From Rhodoferax sp. AJA081-3 (GTDB lineage: Bacteria > Pseudomonadota > Gammaproteobacteria > Burkholderiales > Burkholderiaceae_C): a DNA stretch of 64,000 bases. How positions within the stretch are numbered: the first letter of the stretch is position 1; every line of letters begins with the position of its first letter. The notes beneath the pieces were generated by a model. It had not been told where the DNA came from and did no database searches. It saw nothing but the letters and a program-made list of their open reading frames with translations. Shown here piece after piece: positions 1-10,542 of this stretch. The DNA lies in assembly GCF_017798165.1 (NCBI RefSeq), contig NZ_CP059068.1, positions 2,604,001-2,668,000 of the forward strand. Reading direction: 5' to 3'. Position numbers and translations under genes: made by a program.

Positions 1-67
1 CTATTACCGAAAGCAAGGTGACGACCCACAGCACCAGTACCAGCGCTACACCCCGTTGGCGGATCAT
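1..67 (-). CDS. gspK: Type II secretion minor pseudopilin GspK, N-terminal fragment
   Basis: The first 22 codons of a gene that runs off the left edge. They encode a short basic start (MIRQRGVALVLVLWVVTLLS), which matches the hydrophobic prepilin-type N-terminus of GspK, the largest minor pseudopilin at the tip of the type II pseudopilus. Its ATG overlaps the gspJ stop codon in an ATGA arrangement, as expected of the gspHIJK series. The assignment rests on position and the N-terminal helix; the bulk of the protein is not in the window. Confidence 0.8.
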   Translation of the reverse strand, partial: MIRQRGVALVLVLWVVTLLSVI

Positions 68-720
68 CGCGGAGCCTCCGGTATCAGCATGGGCGCAACC
101 ATAAAATCCGGCCATTCCGAACCGTCTGCAAACCGGACCTGGATCCTGATCAGCATTGGCATCGTCACCACACTGTCCCAGCGATCCATCCAGCGAGGAG
201 CCGCAGCCTCGGTTTCCCGGCCGAAATAACTTAGCCAGATGTCGTCCACCGTGTTGAGTTCGGTGCCCACCAACTGCATCTCCTTCACCGGCTCAAGTGC
301 CGAGAAATCCTGCATGCTCGGATCGACCGGCAAATGCTTCCAGGTCAACCGACGGCCGTTTCCCGTTTGCTCCAGTTCCAGAGCGATGGCATACAGACCA
401 CCAACACCAATGCGTGACGGCAAGGGTGCGACGAAATGGAGCTTGTGGCGCTCGCCGACGAACGCAAATCGTTGGGGTAATCCTGCTTTCCAGCGGTAAG
501 GGTAGATACGCTCCAATTCGCGGCGCAGGAAACTCTCCACCGAGCGCACTGAGTTCAGGGTATCAACCTGCTTTTGAACCGAATCCCAACTGCGCACACT
601 CAGTCGCAAGCCGCCAAACAGCAAGACCAGAATCATCCCCAACAATGTCAGCGAGATCAACAACTCCAGGAGGGTGAATCCTCGCTGGTTGGGCAACGCG
701 GGCTGATATCTCCGGCTCAT
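64..720 (-). CDS. gspJ: Type II secretion minor pseudopilin GspJ
   Basis: About 218 residues. A prepilin peptidase site (QRGFTLLELL, cleavage after G, Glu at mature position 5) is followed by a long hydrophobic helix and a soluble domain of the size usual for GspJ. GspJ forms the pseudopilus tip complex with GspI and GspK in the inner membrane and periplasm. The ATG at 720 was chosen because it overlaps the gspI stop (ATGA) and puts the cleavage motif after a short leader; the open frame extends 21 codons further into gspI. Translationally coupled at both ends. Confidence 0.93.
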   Translation of the reverse strand: MSRRYQPALPNQRGFTLLELLISLTLLGMILVLLFGGLRLSVRSWDSVQKQVDTLNSVRSVESFLRRELERIYPYRWKAGLPQRFAFVGERHKLHFVAPLPSRIGVGGLYAIALELEQTGNGRRLTWKHLPVDPSMQDFSALEPVKEMQLVGTELNTVDDIWLSYFGRETEAAAPRWMDRWDSVVTMPMLIRIQVRFADGSEWPDFMVAPMLIPEAPR

Positions 721-1109
721 TGGCGCGGCCCCAAGCGCACTGACGAGAGCTCTATCTGCTTGTCTCTTCCGTCTTCCTGCCACGCGACCTGCACGCGCAC
801 CAGATATTGGCGCACCGGCATCAACAGCCGGTCTGCTTCGCCGTTATCGTCCACCCGCGCAATATTGACCCGCCACTGCAAGCTGGTCCCGACCCGCCCG
901 CTCTCCTCGCCGGGTACAAGCGCGTTCTCCACCCCTACAGCTGCCAACCTGGACTGTGCCAAAAAAACCGCGCGGCTGTAGCTGTCGGTCAGCCTGGAAT
1001 TGCGCATGCCGCCCGAAAAAATGTGCAGGATCACCGCCATCGTCAGGGACAGCACGACGAAGGCAACCAGCACCTCCATCAAGGTCATGCCACGACAATG
1101 GTTGCGCAT
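717..1109 (-). CDS. gspI: Type II secretion minor pseudopilin GspI
   Basis: 130 residues, the usual length for GspI. The prepilin motif CRGMTLMEVLVAF gives a very short leader, then a hydrophobic helix and a small soluble domain. GspI nucleates the minor pseudopilin tip complex with GspJ and GspK. The start lies 2 bases after the gspH stop and the 3' end overlaps gspJ, so it belongs to the gspE-K transcription unit. Confidence 0.92.
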   Translation of the reverse strand: MRNHCRGMTLMEVLVAFVVLSLTMAVILHIFSGGMRNSRLTDSYSRAVFLAQSRLAAVGVENALVPGEESGRVGTSLQWRVNIARVDDNGEADRLLMPVRQYLVRVQVAWQEDGRDKQIELSSVRLGPRQ

Positions 1110-1111
1110 GG

Positions 1112-1576
1112 TTAGTCGAGGATGGCGACCTGCCCGGTCAGCCAGTTGATGTCTACGTCGTAATTGCGATCACGTGCGCTGAGGGTAATACGCCCGCCCG
1201 TAGACCCGCCGTCCGGAAAGAATCGAAAGGCGCCGGTAGACCCATTGACCAATTCGGACTGGGCGGTAAACAATTTAACTGCAATACTTTTGGGTAGTTG
1301 GTAAACGCGCTGATCGCCGCTCAGTTGAAACTGGTGCGCCTCCACATCCACTGTCAACACCGCTTCCGTTCGGCGTGAAATAGCATCACTGCGCGCCTTG
1401 CGCAAGCCTGCCGCCAATTGGCGCGCCGACGCCTTCAGCTCGGTACCCGAGACACCAGAGGAAACCATGGGACCCGCCAGTGTGTAGGCCATCGCCATGA
1501 TGACCATCACGACCAGCAGTTCGATGATGGTGAAACCGCCCTGTCGGGCACAGTCTACTTTTTGCTGTCTTCCCAA
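1112..1576 (-). CDS. gspH: Type II secretion minor pseudopilin GspH
   Basis: About 154 residues with the prepilin motif QGGFTIIELLVVMVIM and a GspH/FimT-type C-terminal domain. No ATG or GTG fits before the motif; the best start is TTG at 1576, which lies inside the last codons of gspG, so the two genes overlap by 22 bases. GspH is a minor pseudopilin just below the tip complex. Order G-H-I-J-K is standard. The exact start is less certain than the identity. Confidence 0.88.
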   Translation of the reverse strand: MGRQQKVDCARQGGFTIIELLVVMVIMAMAYTLAGPMVSSGVSGTELKASARQLAAGLRKARSDAISRRTEAVLTVDVEAHQFQLSGDQRVYQLPKSIAVKLFTAQSELVNGSTGAFRFFPDGGSTGGRITLSARDRNYDVDINWLTGQVAILD

Positions 1577-1998
1577 CCGTTGATATCCTTGTTTTCTGCG
1601 TCGCCACCCTCTTTGTTGTCAGCACCCAAGGAACTGATGTCGTAGGGACCATGCTGACCAGGGGAAACGTACCGGTAGTCGTTGTTCCAGGGGTCTTTTG
1701 GTAACGTCTTTTTCTTCAAGTACGGGCCATTCCAACCAGCGAGTCCGGGTGGCTGTTGGACCAGCGCCTGCAGCCCTTCCTGGCTTGTTGGGTAGCGGCC
1801 AGTCTCCAGTTTGAACAAGTCCAGACTGCCACCGAATTCCTCGATCTGCAATCTTGCGGTGTCTGACCGGGCTCCACCCAGGTAGCCGATGATCCGCGGC
1901 CCAGCAACACCTGCCAACAGACCCAAAATGACCAAAACCACCAGCAACTCAATAAGGGTAAAACCCCGCTGCTTTTGGTCTGCTTGCTTGCGCTTCAT
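1555..1998 (-). CDS. gspG: Type II secretion major pseudopilin GspG
   Basis: About 147 residues. The prepilin site QRGFTLIELLVVLVIL is followed by the transmembrane helix, and the C-terminus carries the GspG-specific acidic loop (LGADNKEGGDAENKDINGWE) that binds calcium and stabilises the pseudopilus fibre. ATG at 1998 is preferred over the TTG at 2013 because a GGAG ribosome-binding site lies 9 bases before it. This is the main pilus subunit driven by the GspE motor. Confidence 0.95.
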   Translation of the reverse strand: MKRKQADQKQRGFTLIELLVVLVILGLLAGVAGPRIIGYLGGARSDTARLQIEEFGGSLDLFKLETGRYPTSQEGLQALVQQPPGLAGWNGPYLKKKTLPKDPWNNDYRYVSPGQHGPYDISSLGADNKEGGDAENKDINGWEDSKK

Positions 1999-2034
1999 CA
2001 GTACATTCTCCAAAAATTCATTGCCTATTGACGC

Positions 2035-3255
2035 TTACATCGCCAAATCGTTCACACTTAATATCGCTACCAGGATGGACATGATGATTCCGCCGATGAC
2101 CAGACCCAGCCCTAAAATCAGCACGGGCTCCATGAGGGCCAACAGGCGCTTGACCGCGGTTTGCACCTCACGGTCGTAGATATCGGCGACACGGATGAGC
2201 ATTTCCTGCAGCTTGCCCGTCTCCTCGCCAACCATCACCAAGTGTACCGCCAGCTTGGGAAACAACCCGGTTTCCAACAAAGGCTTACCCAATCCCTTGC
2301 CCTCCTTGAGCTGCGCGGCCACCTCGGTCAAGCCTTGGGCCATCACGGTATTGCTCAGGGTTTCCTTCACAATGGACAGTGCAGCCAGCAGGGTCACCCC
2401 GTTGCCAATCAGGGTGCCCAGCGTGCGGGAAAACCGTGCGACTTCCAGCTTGCCAATCAGATCACCCAAGAGTGGCAAGTCCAGCAGCCTTTTGTCCCAC
2501 TTCAGGCGGCTCGCTGGTTCCCGCATCTGTTTTCCAAACCATGCAAACCCGCCCACAACCACCAAAACCATGGCCCACCAGTAATCACGCACCGCATCCC
2601 CGGCTGCAATCACAACCTGGGTTGGCAGGGGCAGGGCTTTGCCAGACTCCTCAAACATTTGAGAAAACTGCGGAACCACCCATACCAGCAAGATGGCGAC
2701 CGATAACACCGAGACCGTAACCAGAATGGCCGGGTAGATCAGCGCAGATTTCACGGTGTCGCGCAACTCTTTGGAGCGCTCCATAAATTCCGTTAAACGC
2801 TGCAAGACCACATCCAATGCACCGCCCGCCTCGCCTGCGCGGATCATATTCAGGTAGAAACGCGTGAATACACCTTTGCGCGCATCCATGGCCGTGGACA
2901 ACGACGCGCCACCGCGCACGTCTTCCCGCAGCTGGCTCATCAGTTGCCGCACAGGCTCGCTGGCGGACAGACTGATCAGAATTTCCAAGCAGCGATCCAA
3001 TGGCAATCCGGCCTTGAGCAGGGTGGCGATTTCCTGCGTAAAGACGGCAACGTCGTCCTGCGAGATGCGGTTCTTGGCAAAAATACCCCCGCCATTGGTT
3101 GGGGCAACACTACTGGCAGCAGCCTCTTCCACGCGAATGGGGATGAGTCCCATGCCCTGCAGGCGCTCAACAATGGCCGCCTGGGAAAGGCCATCCATGC
3201 TGCCTTCCTGGGTCTCTCCCTCTGGCGTAACCGCTTTATAGCTAAACAGCGACAA
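2035..3255 (-). CDS. gspF: Type II secretion inner-membrane platform protein GspF
   Basis: 406 residues, the normal size for GspF. It has two repeated T2SSF domains (roughly residues 70-195 and 275-395), each ending in hydrophobic segments; the RAGEAGG sequence near residue 137 and the VGEETGKL sequence near residue 340 are the paired family signatures. GspF is the polytopic platform protein contacting the GspE ATPase. It starts with TTG at 3255, three bases after the gspE stop, with GAGGAG spaced 8 bases upstream. Confidence 0.95.
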   Translation of the reverse strand: MSLFSYKAVTPEGETQEGSMDGLSQAAIVERLQGMGLIPIRVEEAAASSVAPTNGGGIFAKNRISQDDVAVFTQEIATLLKAGLPLDRCLEILISLSASEPVRQLMSQLREDVRGGASLSTAMDARKGVFTRFYLNMIRAGEAGGALDVVLQRLTEFMERSKELRDTVKSALIYPAILVTVSVLSVAILLVWVVPQFSQMFEESGKALPLPTQVVIAAGDAVRDYWWAMVLVVVGGFAWFGKQMREPASRLKWDKRLLDLPLLGDLIGKLEVARFSRTLGTLIGNGVTLLAALSIVKETLSNTVMAQGLTEVAAQLKEGKGLGKPLLETGLFPKLAVHLVMVGEETGKLQEMLIRVADIYDREVQTAVKRLLALMEPVLILGLGLVIGGIIMSILVAILSVNDLAM

Positions 3256-3258
3256 AAA

Positions 3259-4941
<1,683 letters not shown>

Positions 4942-5342
4942 GCTCGACTCAATGACTTTCCGTGAAGAAAAATAGTGCGGATACTAGCATAGGCCTGCTT
5001 TGCACCGATCCGGCAAACCGAAGTCAGTACGACTGTTGTGGCCCATAAAAGTTCACCTGCAAACTTTATGTTTACCTGCGGTAGCCTGGCAGACAGGCTT
5101 GCTGGCGCATCCGCGACGAGATACTCTGGTGAACATGCTTTGGCCGTTGTTTTCACGCGCTACGCCAGTCCACCGCGATGGATATCATTCACTGGCTGAA
5201 CAGCGCCTGGCACCCAGCACTGGAAATGTGTAAAGCAGCACCCCTAAATACTACAAAATAGATAGCATAATACTGAGCATCGACGGGGGCCAGAGCCCAA
5301 TATCGCACATAGTGCCTTGCCCATACCTCCTTCCTGCAATCC
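4942..5342. other. Divergent intergenic region between gspE and a glycosyltransferase gene
   Basis: 401 bases without a credible coding region. It must contain the promoter of the gsp operon (leftward) and of the glycosyltransferase gene (rightward), but no clear -35/-10 pair could be assigned to either. Its right third holds one copy of the interspersed intergenic repeat described at 5250-5298. The open frames across it are not supported by start sites or protein features. Confidence 0.5.
5250..5298 (-). repeat. Interspersed intergenic repeat, copy 1
   Basis: Minus-orientation copy of the short repeat seen about ten times in the window: an A/T-rich part with tagatagcat followed by cgacgggggccagagccc. 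The core contains the short inverted repeat GGGCT-nn-AGCCC. Confidence 0.6.
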
Positions 5343-6341
5343 ATGACCCAGCCGCCCGCCATTGCCACCACGCCTGTCCCAGCCCTGGTCACTGTCATCA
5401 TCGTCAACTTCAATGGTGGTGACATGATTGGGCAGTGCCTGGCCGCGCTGGCACGGCAAAGTTTTAGGGATTTTGTGACCGTGGTGGTGGACAACAACAG
5501 TTCGGACGGATCGGTTGCGGCGATCCGCGCACAGCATCCGCAGGTAGAGGTTCTGGCCTTGGCAGCCAATGCCGGGTTTGCTGGCGGCGTCAACCACGCA
5601 CTGCGCACCCACGCACCGGGGCCGCTGGTGGCGCTGTTGAATCCGGACGCCTTTCCAGCGGTGGACTGGCTGGAGAACCTGGTGGCAGCCGCTGGCAAAC
5701 ATTCAGAGTTTGCAACGTTTGGCTCCCGAATGTACAGCGACACCGAACAGCAGCACCTGGACGGCGTGGGCGACGCCTACCACGTGAGCGGCCTGCCCTG
5801 GCGTCAGGGCCACGGCTGCCGCAACACGGACCAGCACAACCACGCGCGGGAAATCTTCGCGCCCTGCGCCGCCGCAGCCCTGTACCGGCGCAGTGCGCTG
5901 GACGCTGTCGGGCTGCTGGATGAGGAGTATTTCCTCTATGTAGAAGACGTAGACCTGGGCTTCAGGCTAAGGCTTGCGGGCTACCGGGCGCTCTACGTGC
6001 CCCAGGCGTCGATTCAGCACATAGGCTCGGCCTTTGTCGGGCGCAACAGCGACTTTCAGGTCTACCACGGGCACCGCAATCTGGTGTGGGTCTTTGTGAA
6101 GAACATGCCGGGCGTATTGTTCTGGCTCTTCCTGCCATTGCATATTGCGCTCAACCTGGTGACCCTGGTGTGGTTCAGCCTGCGCGGCAAGGGTAGCCTG
6201 CTGTGGCGCGCCAAGCGGGATGCCATCCGCGGCATTCCACACTATTGGACCAAGCGCCAGGCAGTGCAAACCCATCGCAAGGCCAGTGTCTGGGCCATCC
6301 TGCGCCAGTTGAGCTGGAACCCCTTCTCCCGCTGCGCCTGA
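5343..6341 (+). CDS. Glycosyltransferase family 2 (rhamnosyltransferase-like)
   Basis: 332 residues. A GT-A fold glycosyltransferase: N-terminal VTVIIVNFNGG, the nucleotide-sugar motif DNNSSDGS, the NAGFAGGVN segment and NPDA are typical of WbbL/RfbN-type rhamnosyltransferases, as is DEEYFLYVEDVDLGFRLR. A hydrophobic stretch near residues 255-280 may anchor it to the membrane. It converges on the PIG-L deacetylase and sits next to the Wzm/Wzt exporter, so a role in O-antigen or other surface polysaccharide assembly is likely. The sugar specificity cannot be read from sequence. No strong ribosome-binding site precedes the ATG. Confidence 0.85.
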   Translation: MTQPPAIATTPVPALVTVIIVNFNGGDMIGQCLAALARQSFRDFVTVVVDNNSSDGSVAAIRAQHPQVEVLALAANAGFAGGVNHALRTHAPGPLVALLNPDAFPAVDWLENLVAAAGKHSEFATFGSRMYSDTEQQHLDGVGDAYHVSGLPWRQGHGCRNTDQHNHAREIFAPCAAAALYRRSALDAVGLLDEEYFLYVEDVDLGFRLRLAGYRALYVPQASIQHIGSAFVGRNSDFQVYHGHRNLVWVFVKNMPGVLFWLFLPLHIALNLVTLVWFSLRGKGSLLWRAKRDAIRGIPHYWTKRQAVQTHRKASVWAILRQLSWNPFSRCA

Positions 6342-6358
6342 GGTGCTTCTGACCAGCC

Positions 6359-7126
6359 CTAACGGCGGGCCACGATATTCAGCAGATTCAGCGCCATCGC
6401 CTGCACGGTAGTAAACAGATGCCCGGTGCGGGTGGGCTCCACCCAAAAGGCCTCTGCAACCCGACCCTTGCCGAGGTACAGGCCACGGTAGTTGTTCAAA
6501 CCATCTACCGCGCGCTCGTAGTCGCCGCACACCATGGCCGTAGCGTGCTCCTTCAGCGCATCCCTTTTGATCTGAACTTGGTCGGTGATATCGACCACAT
6601 GGGTGGCTGGCACCGGTGCCCACACCTCATAAAATAGCAACTGCTCCACACTGGCGGCACGGCGGCATAGCGGTTCCAGGAACGCAGCAATACGCACGTG
6701 GTCGCGGTGGTAGTCCAGCGGCGACGGCAGTATGACCCAGTCGGGTTGGTAATCGGCCAACAACTGTTGGATCTGGCGCGCCAGTGCGGGACTGCCTTCG
6801 AATGCGCCATCCGGCTGGTTCAGCTGCAATGAATCCGTGACGCCCAGGCGCGACAGCGCGCGCACAAACTCACCCTGGCGCACCACGCCCGCACCATCTG
6901 GCAAACCTCCGGCCCCACCGCCGTCGGTAACCAGCACCACCTTGACGGGGCACAGCGGCGCCAGGCGTGCCAGCGTGCCACCGCAGCCCAGCGTCTCATC
7001 GTCCGGATGCGGCACAAAAACCAACACCTTGCGCGCCTGTGCCAGATCCAGCGGCTGCGGCAGGGGGCAGGGCTGCAGCCCTGCCAATTGCCGCTGGATA
7101 CGCCTATGGGTAAAAAAGCTGAACAT
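6359..7126 (-). CDS. PIG-L family deacetylase
   Basis: About 255 residues. The LmbE/PIG-L zinc-binding motif HPDDE (in FVPHPDDETLGCGG) near residue 39 and the downstream DYHRDHVRIA segment supply the metal ligands of N-acetylglucosaminyl deacetylases. Its ATG at 7126 lies inside the 3' end of the upstream glycosyltransferase gene, a 23-base overlap that suggests translational coupling. In this setting it probably deacetylates an amino sugar of the surface polysaccharide or its precursor; the substrate is inferred only from context. Confidence 0.85.
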   Translation of the reverse strand: MFSFFTHRRIQRQLAGLQPCPLPQPLDLAQARKVLVFVPHPDDETLGCGGTLARLAPLCPVKVVLVTDGGGAGGLPDGAGVVRQGEFVRALSRLGVTDSLQLNQPDGAFEGSPALARQIQQLLADYQPDWVILPSPLDYHRDHVRIAAFLEPLCRRAASVEQLLFYEVWAPVPATHVVDITDQVQIKRDALKEHATAMVCGDYERAVDGLNNYRGLYLGKGRVAEAFWVEPTRTGHLFTTVQAMALNLLNIVARR

Positions 7127-8288
7127 ATTGCTCCACCACCGATTCCAGATTGGGTGCCTTGCGCGCCTGAGCCACAGCACGCGCGGCCAGTGCATGCCGC
7201 TGTGCCGGTTGGGACACCAAGGCTTCCAGTGCAGACTCCAGCGCCCCCTGGTCCACCGGGATCAACCAGGCGCCACTGCCCATGACCTCGGGCACACCAC
7301 CTACCGCCGTGCAGATGCAGGGCAGCCCGGCGATGAGCGCCTCAAAGTTGGCCAGCCCAAATGACTCGGTCACCGAGGTACTGACGTAGGCATTGGCCGC
7401 CGCGTAGTACGGCTGCACATCGTCCACCATGGCAAAGTGAATACGGTCCCCGAAACCGGCGGCGTCGGCTAGCTGCTGCAGGCCACCGCGGTCCCCGTCG
7501 CCCAGAAGGTGGAGGTGCAAAGCAGGGTAACGCTGGGCCAGGCTGGCACAGGCGGCCACCACAATATCAAAGCGCTTCAGGGGCACCAAGCGGCCGACGC
7601 CCAGTACGTGGAAATCCTGCGGGGACCAGCCCAGTGATTGGCACGCGACTTCGCGGTCTACCAACGTCATCACCGGCGCCGCGTGGCTGATGGTATGCCA
7701 GTGCGGCGGGTTAAAGGGCAGCGCCAGGTCTCGCGCCAATTGGTCCAACGCAAGCTGTGTGGGTGCGGTCACCCAGTGTGCCCGACGCAGCACAAACGCT
7801 TCCAACCGCCGCAGCCAGCGCTGCATGCGTGGTCCTTGCACCAGCCCGTCTTCGTGGGTGGCACGGCTGTAGCAGCCAAAGCCATGTTCGGTGATGCCCC
7901 AGCGCACGCCCTGCAAACCCAGGCGTTTGCGCCCCAGCCAAAAACCCAGGCCCAGCCACGGGTCGTGCAGGTGGACCGCGGTGTAGCCTTCCTGCCGGGC
8001 GACGTGGGCGGCAAACCAGCCCATGTGCATGCGTTCTGCCAGCGCACCCAGCACCTGCTGCACCGACGGCCTGCTTGCGACACCCGGCAGCCGGCGCAAA
8101 CGCGCAAGCCATCGGTAACGCTTGTCTTGGGATGCAGTGGGCAGATCTTCCTGACACAGGTAGCGCACCCGCCACGCCTTGTTGGTCAGCGCATCAACGA
8201 CAGGCATCAGACTGCGCCCCAGGCCGTAGCGGCGGTCACCGGACATCTCCCGCGTAACCATCAACACACTGCGGGGGAGTTCAGTCAT
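7104..8288 (-). CDS. Glycosyltransferase family 4
   Basis: 394 residues with a GT-B fold layout. The C-terminal half has the GT4 donor-binding pattern: GVGRLVPLKRFDIVV, then LHLLGDGDRGG and the ES(F)GLANFEAL segment with its conserved Glu. The N-terminal acceptor domain is less conserved. The gene is in a minus-strand series wzm-wzt-GT4-PIG-L and overlaps the PIG-L gene at its 3' end. It likely adds a sugar to the polysaccharide exported by Wzm/Wzt. Confidence 0.88.
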   Translation of the reverse strand: MTELPRSVLMVTREMSGDRRYGLGRSLMPVVDALTNKAWRVRYLCQEDLPTASQDKRYRWLARLRRLPGVASRPSVQQVLGALAERMHMGWFAAHVARQEGYTAVHLHDPWLGLGFWLGRKRLGLQGVRWGITEHGFGCYSRATHEDGLVQGPRMQRWLRRLEAFVLRRAHWVTAPTQLALDQLARDLALPFNPPHWHTISHAAPVMTLVDREVACQSLGWSPQDFHVLGVGRLVPLKRFDIVVAACASLAQRYPALHLHLLGDGDRGGLQQLADAAGFGDRIHFAMVDDVQPYYAAANAYVSTSVTESFGLANFEALIAGLPCICTAVGGVPEVMGSGAWLIPVDQGALESALEALVSQPAQRHALAARAVAQARKAPNLESVVEQYVQLFYP

Positions 8289-8328
8289 GCAACAGCTTCC
8301 ATCAGCGGCATTCGGCGCCTGAGGAGTT

Positions 8329-9579
8329 TCACGCCTCGGCAGGGCTCACGCGTTCGCCGGGCGTTAGGGCGCCGGCAACACTCTGCCAGCTGCGCGGCAG
8401 AGACACGACACCCTGCTCCAAGGTCTTCTGGCTGAAATGCAGGGTTGCAACATTGGCGGCACCATCGTAGACGTGGATGCCGTCTTCGCTGAGCAGGTAA
8501 ACGCCAATGAAATATTCGCCCTTGAGCAAGGGGATCTTGGGGAACTGGATGGTGGCTGTGCCGCGCCCGGTGCTGTCACGGTCCAACTCCAACCCGTCGG
8601 CCTGTGTACTGCTGCTGGTGATGGTCCGCCCATCCGGAGAGTGGACCGTCACCGCCACCACGGGCGCAGGTAAGGCCGGGTCAGAAGCAAAGCCAACGGC
8701 AATGACCAAAGTCTGCACCGCACTTTGTATTTGCAGCGAGTTGCCAATGGTGTCATCGACCCGCGTCTGCACACCCAGAATACGGGCCTGCCCCGTGGCC
8801 GACGGTATCTCTGCCACCGCCGATACGCTCTGTGGTGCAGCATCCCGGTCCAGAAAATTCTGGTAACGGGCAACCACGGTGGACGGGTCCCCAATCAGGC
8901 GGACTACCCCCTTCTCCAACCACAATGCACGGGTGCACAAGGCCTCGATCTGATAGATCGAGTGGGAGCAGAACAGTATGGTCGCGCCCTTTTCCTTCAG
9001 CCGCATGATGCGATCAAACGACTTGCGTGCAAACGCGCCATCTCCCACCGACAAGGCTTCGTCAATGACCAGGATGTCGGGGTCCACACTGGTGGCGATG
9101 GAAAACGCCAGGCGCACATACATGCCGCTGGAATAGGTTTTGACCGGCTGGTGGATGAAGTCGGCTATACCGGAAAACTCCACAATCGCGTCGTAGCGCG
9201 CGTCGATCTCGTCCTTGCTCAAGCCCAGGATGGAGGCATTGAGGTAGATGTTTTCCCTGCCCGTGAACTCCGGGTTAAACCCCGCGCCCAGCTCCAGCAG
9301 CGCAGCGACTCGACCGTGCACCGAGACCTGCCCCATGGTCGGGGACAGGGTGCCACAAATCAGCTGCAACAGTGTGGACTTGCCTGCGCCATTGCGCCCC
9401 ACCAGGCCCAGCACCTCGCCCTTTTGCAGCTCGAAGTTGACATCGTGCAGGGCCGCAAACTCTTTGTAGTAACGCCGTCTGCCGCGCATCAGCATCTGCT
9501 TGAGCCGGTCTATGGGGCGGTCGTAGAGCTGGAAGGCTTTGCCCAGATTCTGGGCGTGGATGGCAAGGCTAGAGGACAT
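8329..9579 (-). CDS. wzt: Polysaccharide ABC exporter ATP-binding protein Wzt, with C-terminal domain
   Basis: About 416 residues. An ABC ATPase domain (Walker A GRNGAGKST, signature YSSGMYVRLAFS, Walker B ILVIDEAL) fills roughly the first 240 residues; the remaining 170 form a beta-rich extension like the Wzt carbohydrate-binding domain that recognises the capped O-polysaccharide. ATG at 9579 overlaps the end of wzm by 11 bases and is preferred over the TTG two codons upstream. With Wzm it forms the inner-membrane exporter for lipid-linked polysaccharide. Confidence 0.92.
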   Translation of the reverse strand: MSSSLAIHAQNLGKAFQLYDRPIDRLKQMLMRGRRRYYKEFAALHDVNFELQKGEVLGLVGRNGAGKSTLLQLICGTLSPTMGQVSVHGRVAALLELGAGFNPEFTGRENIYLNASILGLSKDEIDARYDAIVEFSGIADFIHQPVKTYSSGMYVRLAFSIATSVDPDILVIDEALSVGDGAFARKSFDRIMRLKEKGATILFCSHSIYQIEALCTRALWLEKGVVRLIGDPSTVVARYQNFLDRDAAPQSVSAVAEIPSATGQARILGVQTRVDDTIGNSLQIQSAVQTLVIAVGFASDPALPAPVVAVTVHSPDGRTITSSSTQADGLELDRDSTGRGTATIQFPKIPLLKGEYFIGVYLLSEDGIHVYDGAANVATLHFSQKTLEQGVVSLPRSWQSVAGALTPGERVSPAEA

Positions 9580-10375
9580 CGGCAAAGCCTTTGCGCGTCA
9601 ACTGGAAAAAGGTGGCAGCTGCCGTGGCAAACACCGCTGCGACCGCCGCGTACAGGCCCAGCGCAGCCCAATCTGGCCACAGCCCCAGCAGCAAGACGGC
9701 CCGCACCTGCTCGATGATCAAAGTCAGGGGGTTCAGATTCATCCAAAACTGCAGGTCCGGAGCGAGGGACTTCACCGAATAAAAGACCGGCGACATGAAC
9801 ATGGTCAGGCTGACCACCATGCTCATCACCTGCCCCACATCGCGCACAAACACACCCATGGCGGACAAAAACCAGCCCAGTCCCAACAACACGGGAAGAA
9901 AGGCCAGCAAAACCAGGGGAAAGGCAAAGGCGGTAACCGGCAGGCCACCGCGGGCCACCAGCAGGACCACCAACAAGGTACTGGAACTGATCAGCAGATG
10001 GAACAGCCCTGACAGCACGGTCACCCAGGTCAGCAGCTCGACCGGGAATATGACTTTCTTGACCAGGTTCGGCTGGTCCACGATCAAGCTGGGCGCCTTG
10101 CCGGCCACCTCGGAAAAGAGGTTGAACACCAGCAGCCCGGCAAAAACCTGCAGCGAAAACTCCAGCCCGCCCCCATGGGTCGCGCCGGGCCAGCTTTGCC
10201 GAAAAACGCCCACAAACACAAAGGAATACACGCCCAGCATCAGCAGGGGCGTCAAAAAAGACCAGGTCAGCCCGAGCAGAGAGCCGCGGTAACGGCCCAG
10301 CACATCGCGTCTGGCGAACTGCCAAAGCAAGGAACGGTTGCGGATGGGGAGATAGGAGCGTTGCAGGATTGTCAC
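9569..10375 (-). CDS. wzm: Polysaccharide ABC exporter permease Wzm
   Basis: 268 residues with about six predicted membrane segments and the ABC-2 polysaccharide-export signature near the N-terminus (RYRGSLLGLTWSFLTPLLML). It pairs with the adjacent Wzt ATPase. The reading frame begins with GTG at 10375. As first gene of the minus-strand surface-polysaccharide run it faces the divergent phasin gene across a 167-base promoter region. Confidence 0.92.
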   Translation of the reverse strand: MTILQRSYLPIRNRSLLWQFARRDVLGRYRGSLLGLTWSFLTPLLMLGVYSFVFVGVFRQSWPGATHGGGLEFSLQVFAGLLVFNLFSEVAGKAPSLIVDQPNLVKKVIFPVELLTWVTVLSGLFHLLISSSTLLVVLLVARGGLPVTAFAFPLVLLAFLPVLLGLGWFLSAMGVFVRDVGQVMSMVVSLTMFMSPVFYSVKSLAPDLQFWMNLNPLTLIIEQVRAVLLLGLWPDWAALGLYAAVAAVFATAAATFFQLTRKGFADVL

Positions 10376-10542
10376 AGCCGGTAGTTTAACGGCGTGGCCC
10401 GCCAGGGCCGCATCCGCCAGGACGGCGGGTTAGGATACGCAATCTACACCTGAGACCACGCTGCAAGTAAAGTCGCCCTGTATCCTTCCCAGCCCACGAC
10501 ACCGGCTCGCACAATAACCAAACCATCTATCTGGAGCATCCC

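Noticed and set aside
7104..7195. N-terminal extension of the PIG-L deacetylase into the glycosyltransferase gene
   Set aside because: The extra 23 residues have no family match and ATG at 7126 already gives a normal-length enzyme.
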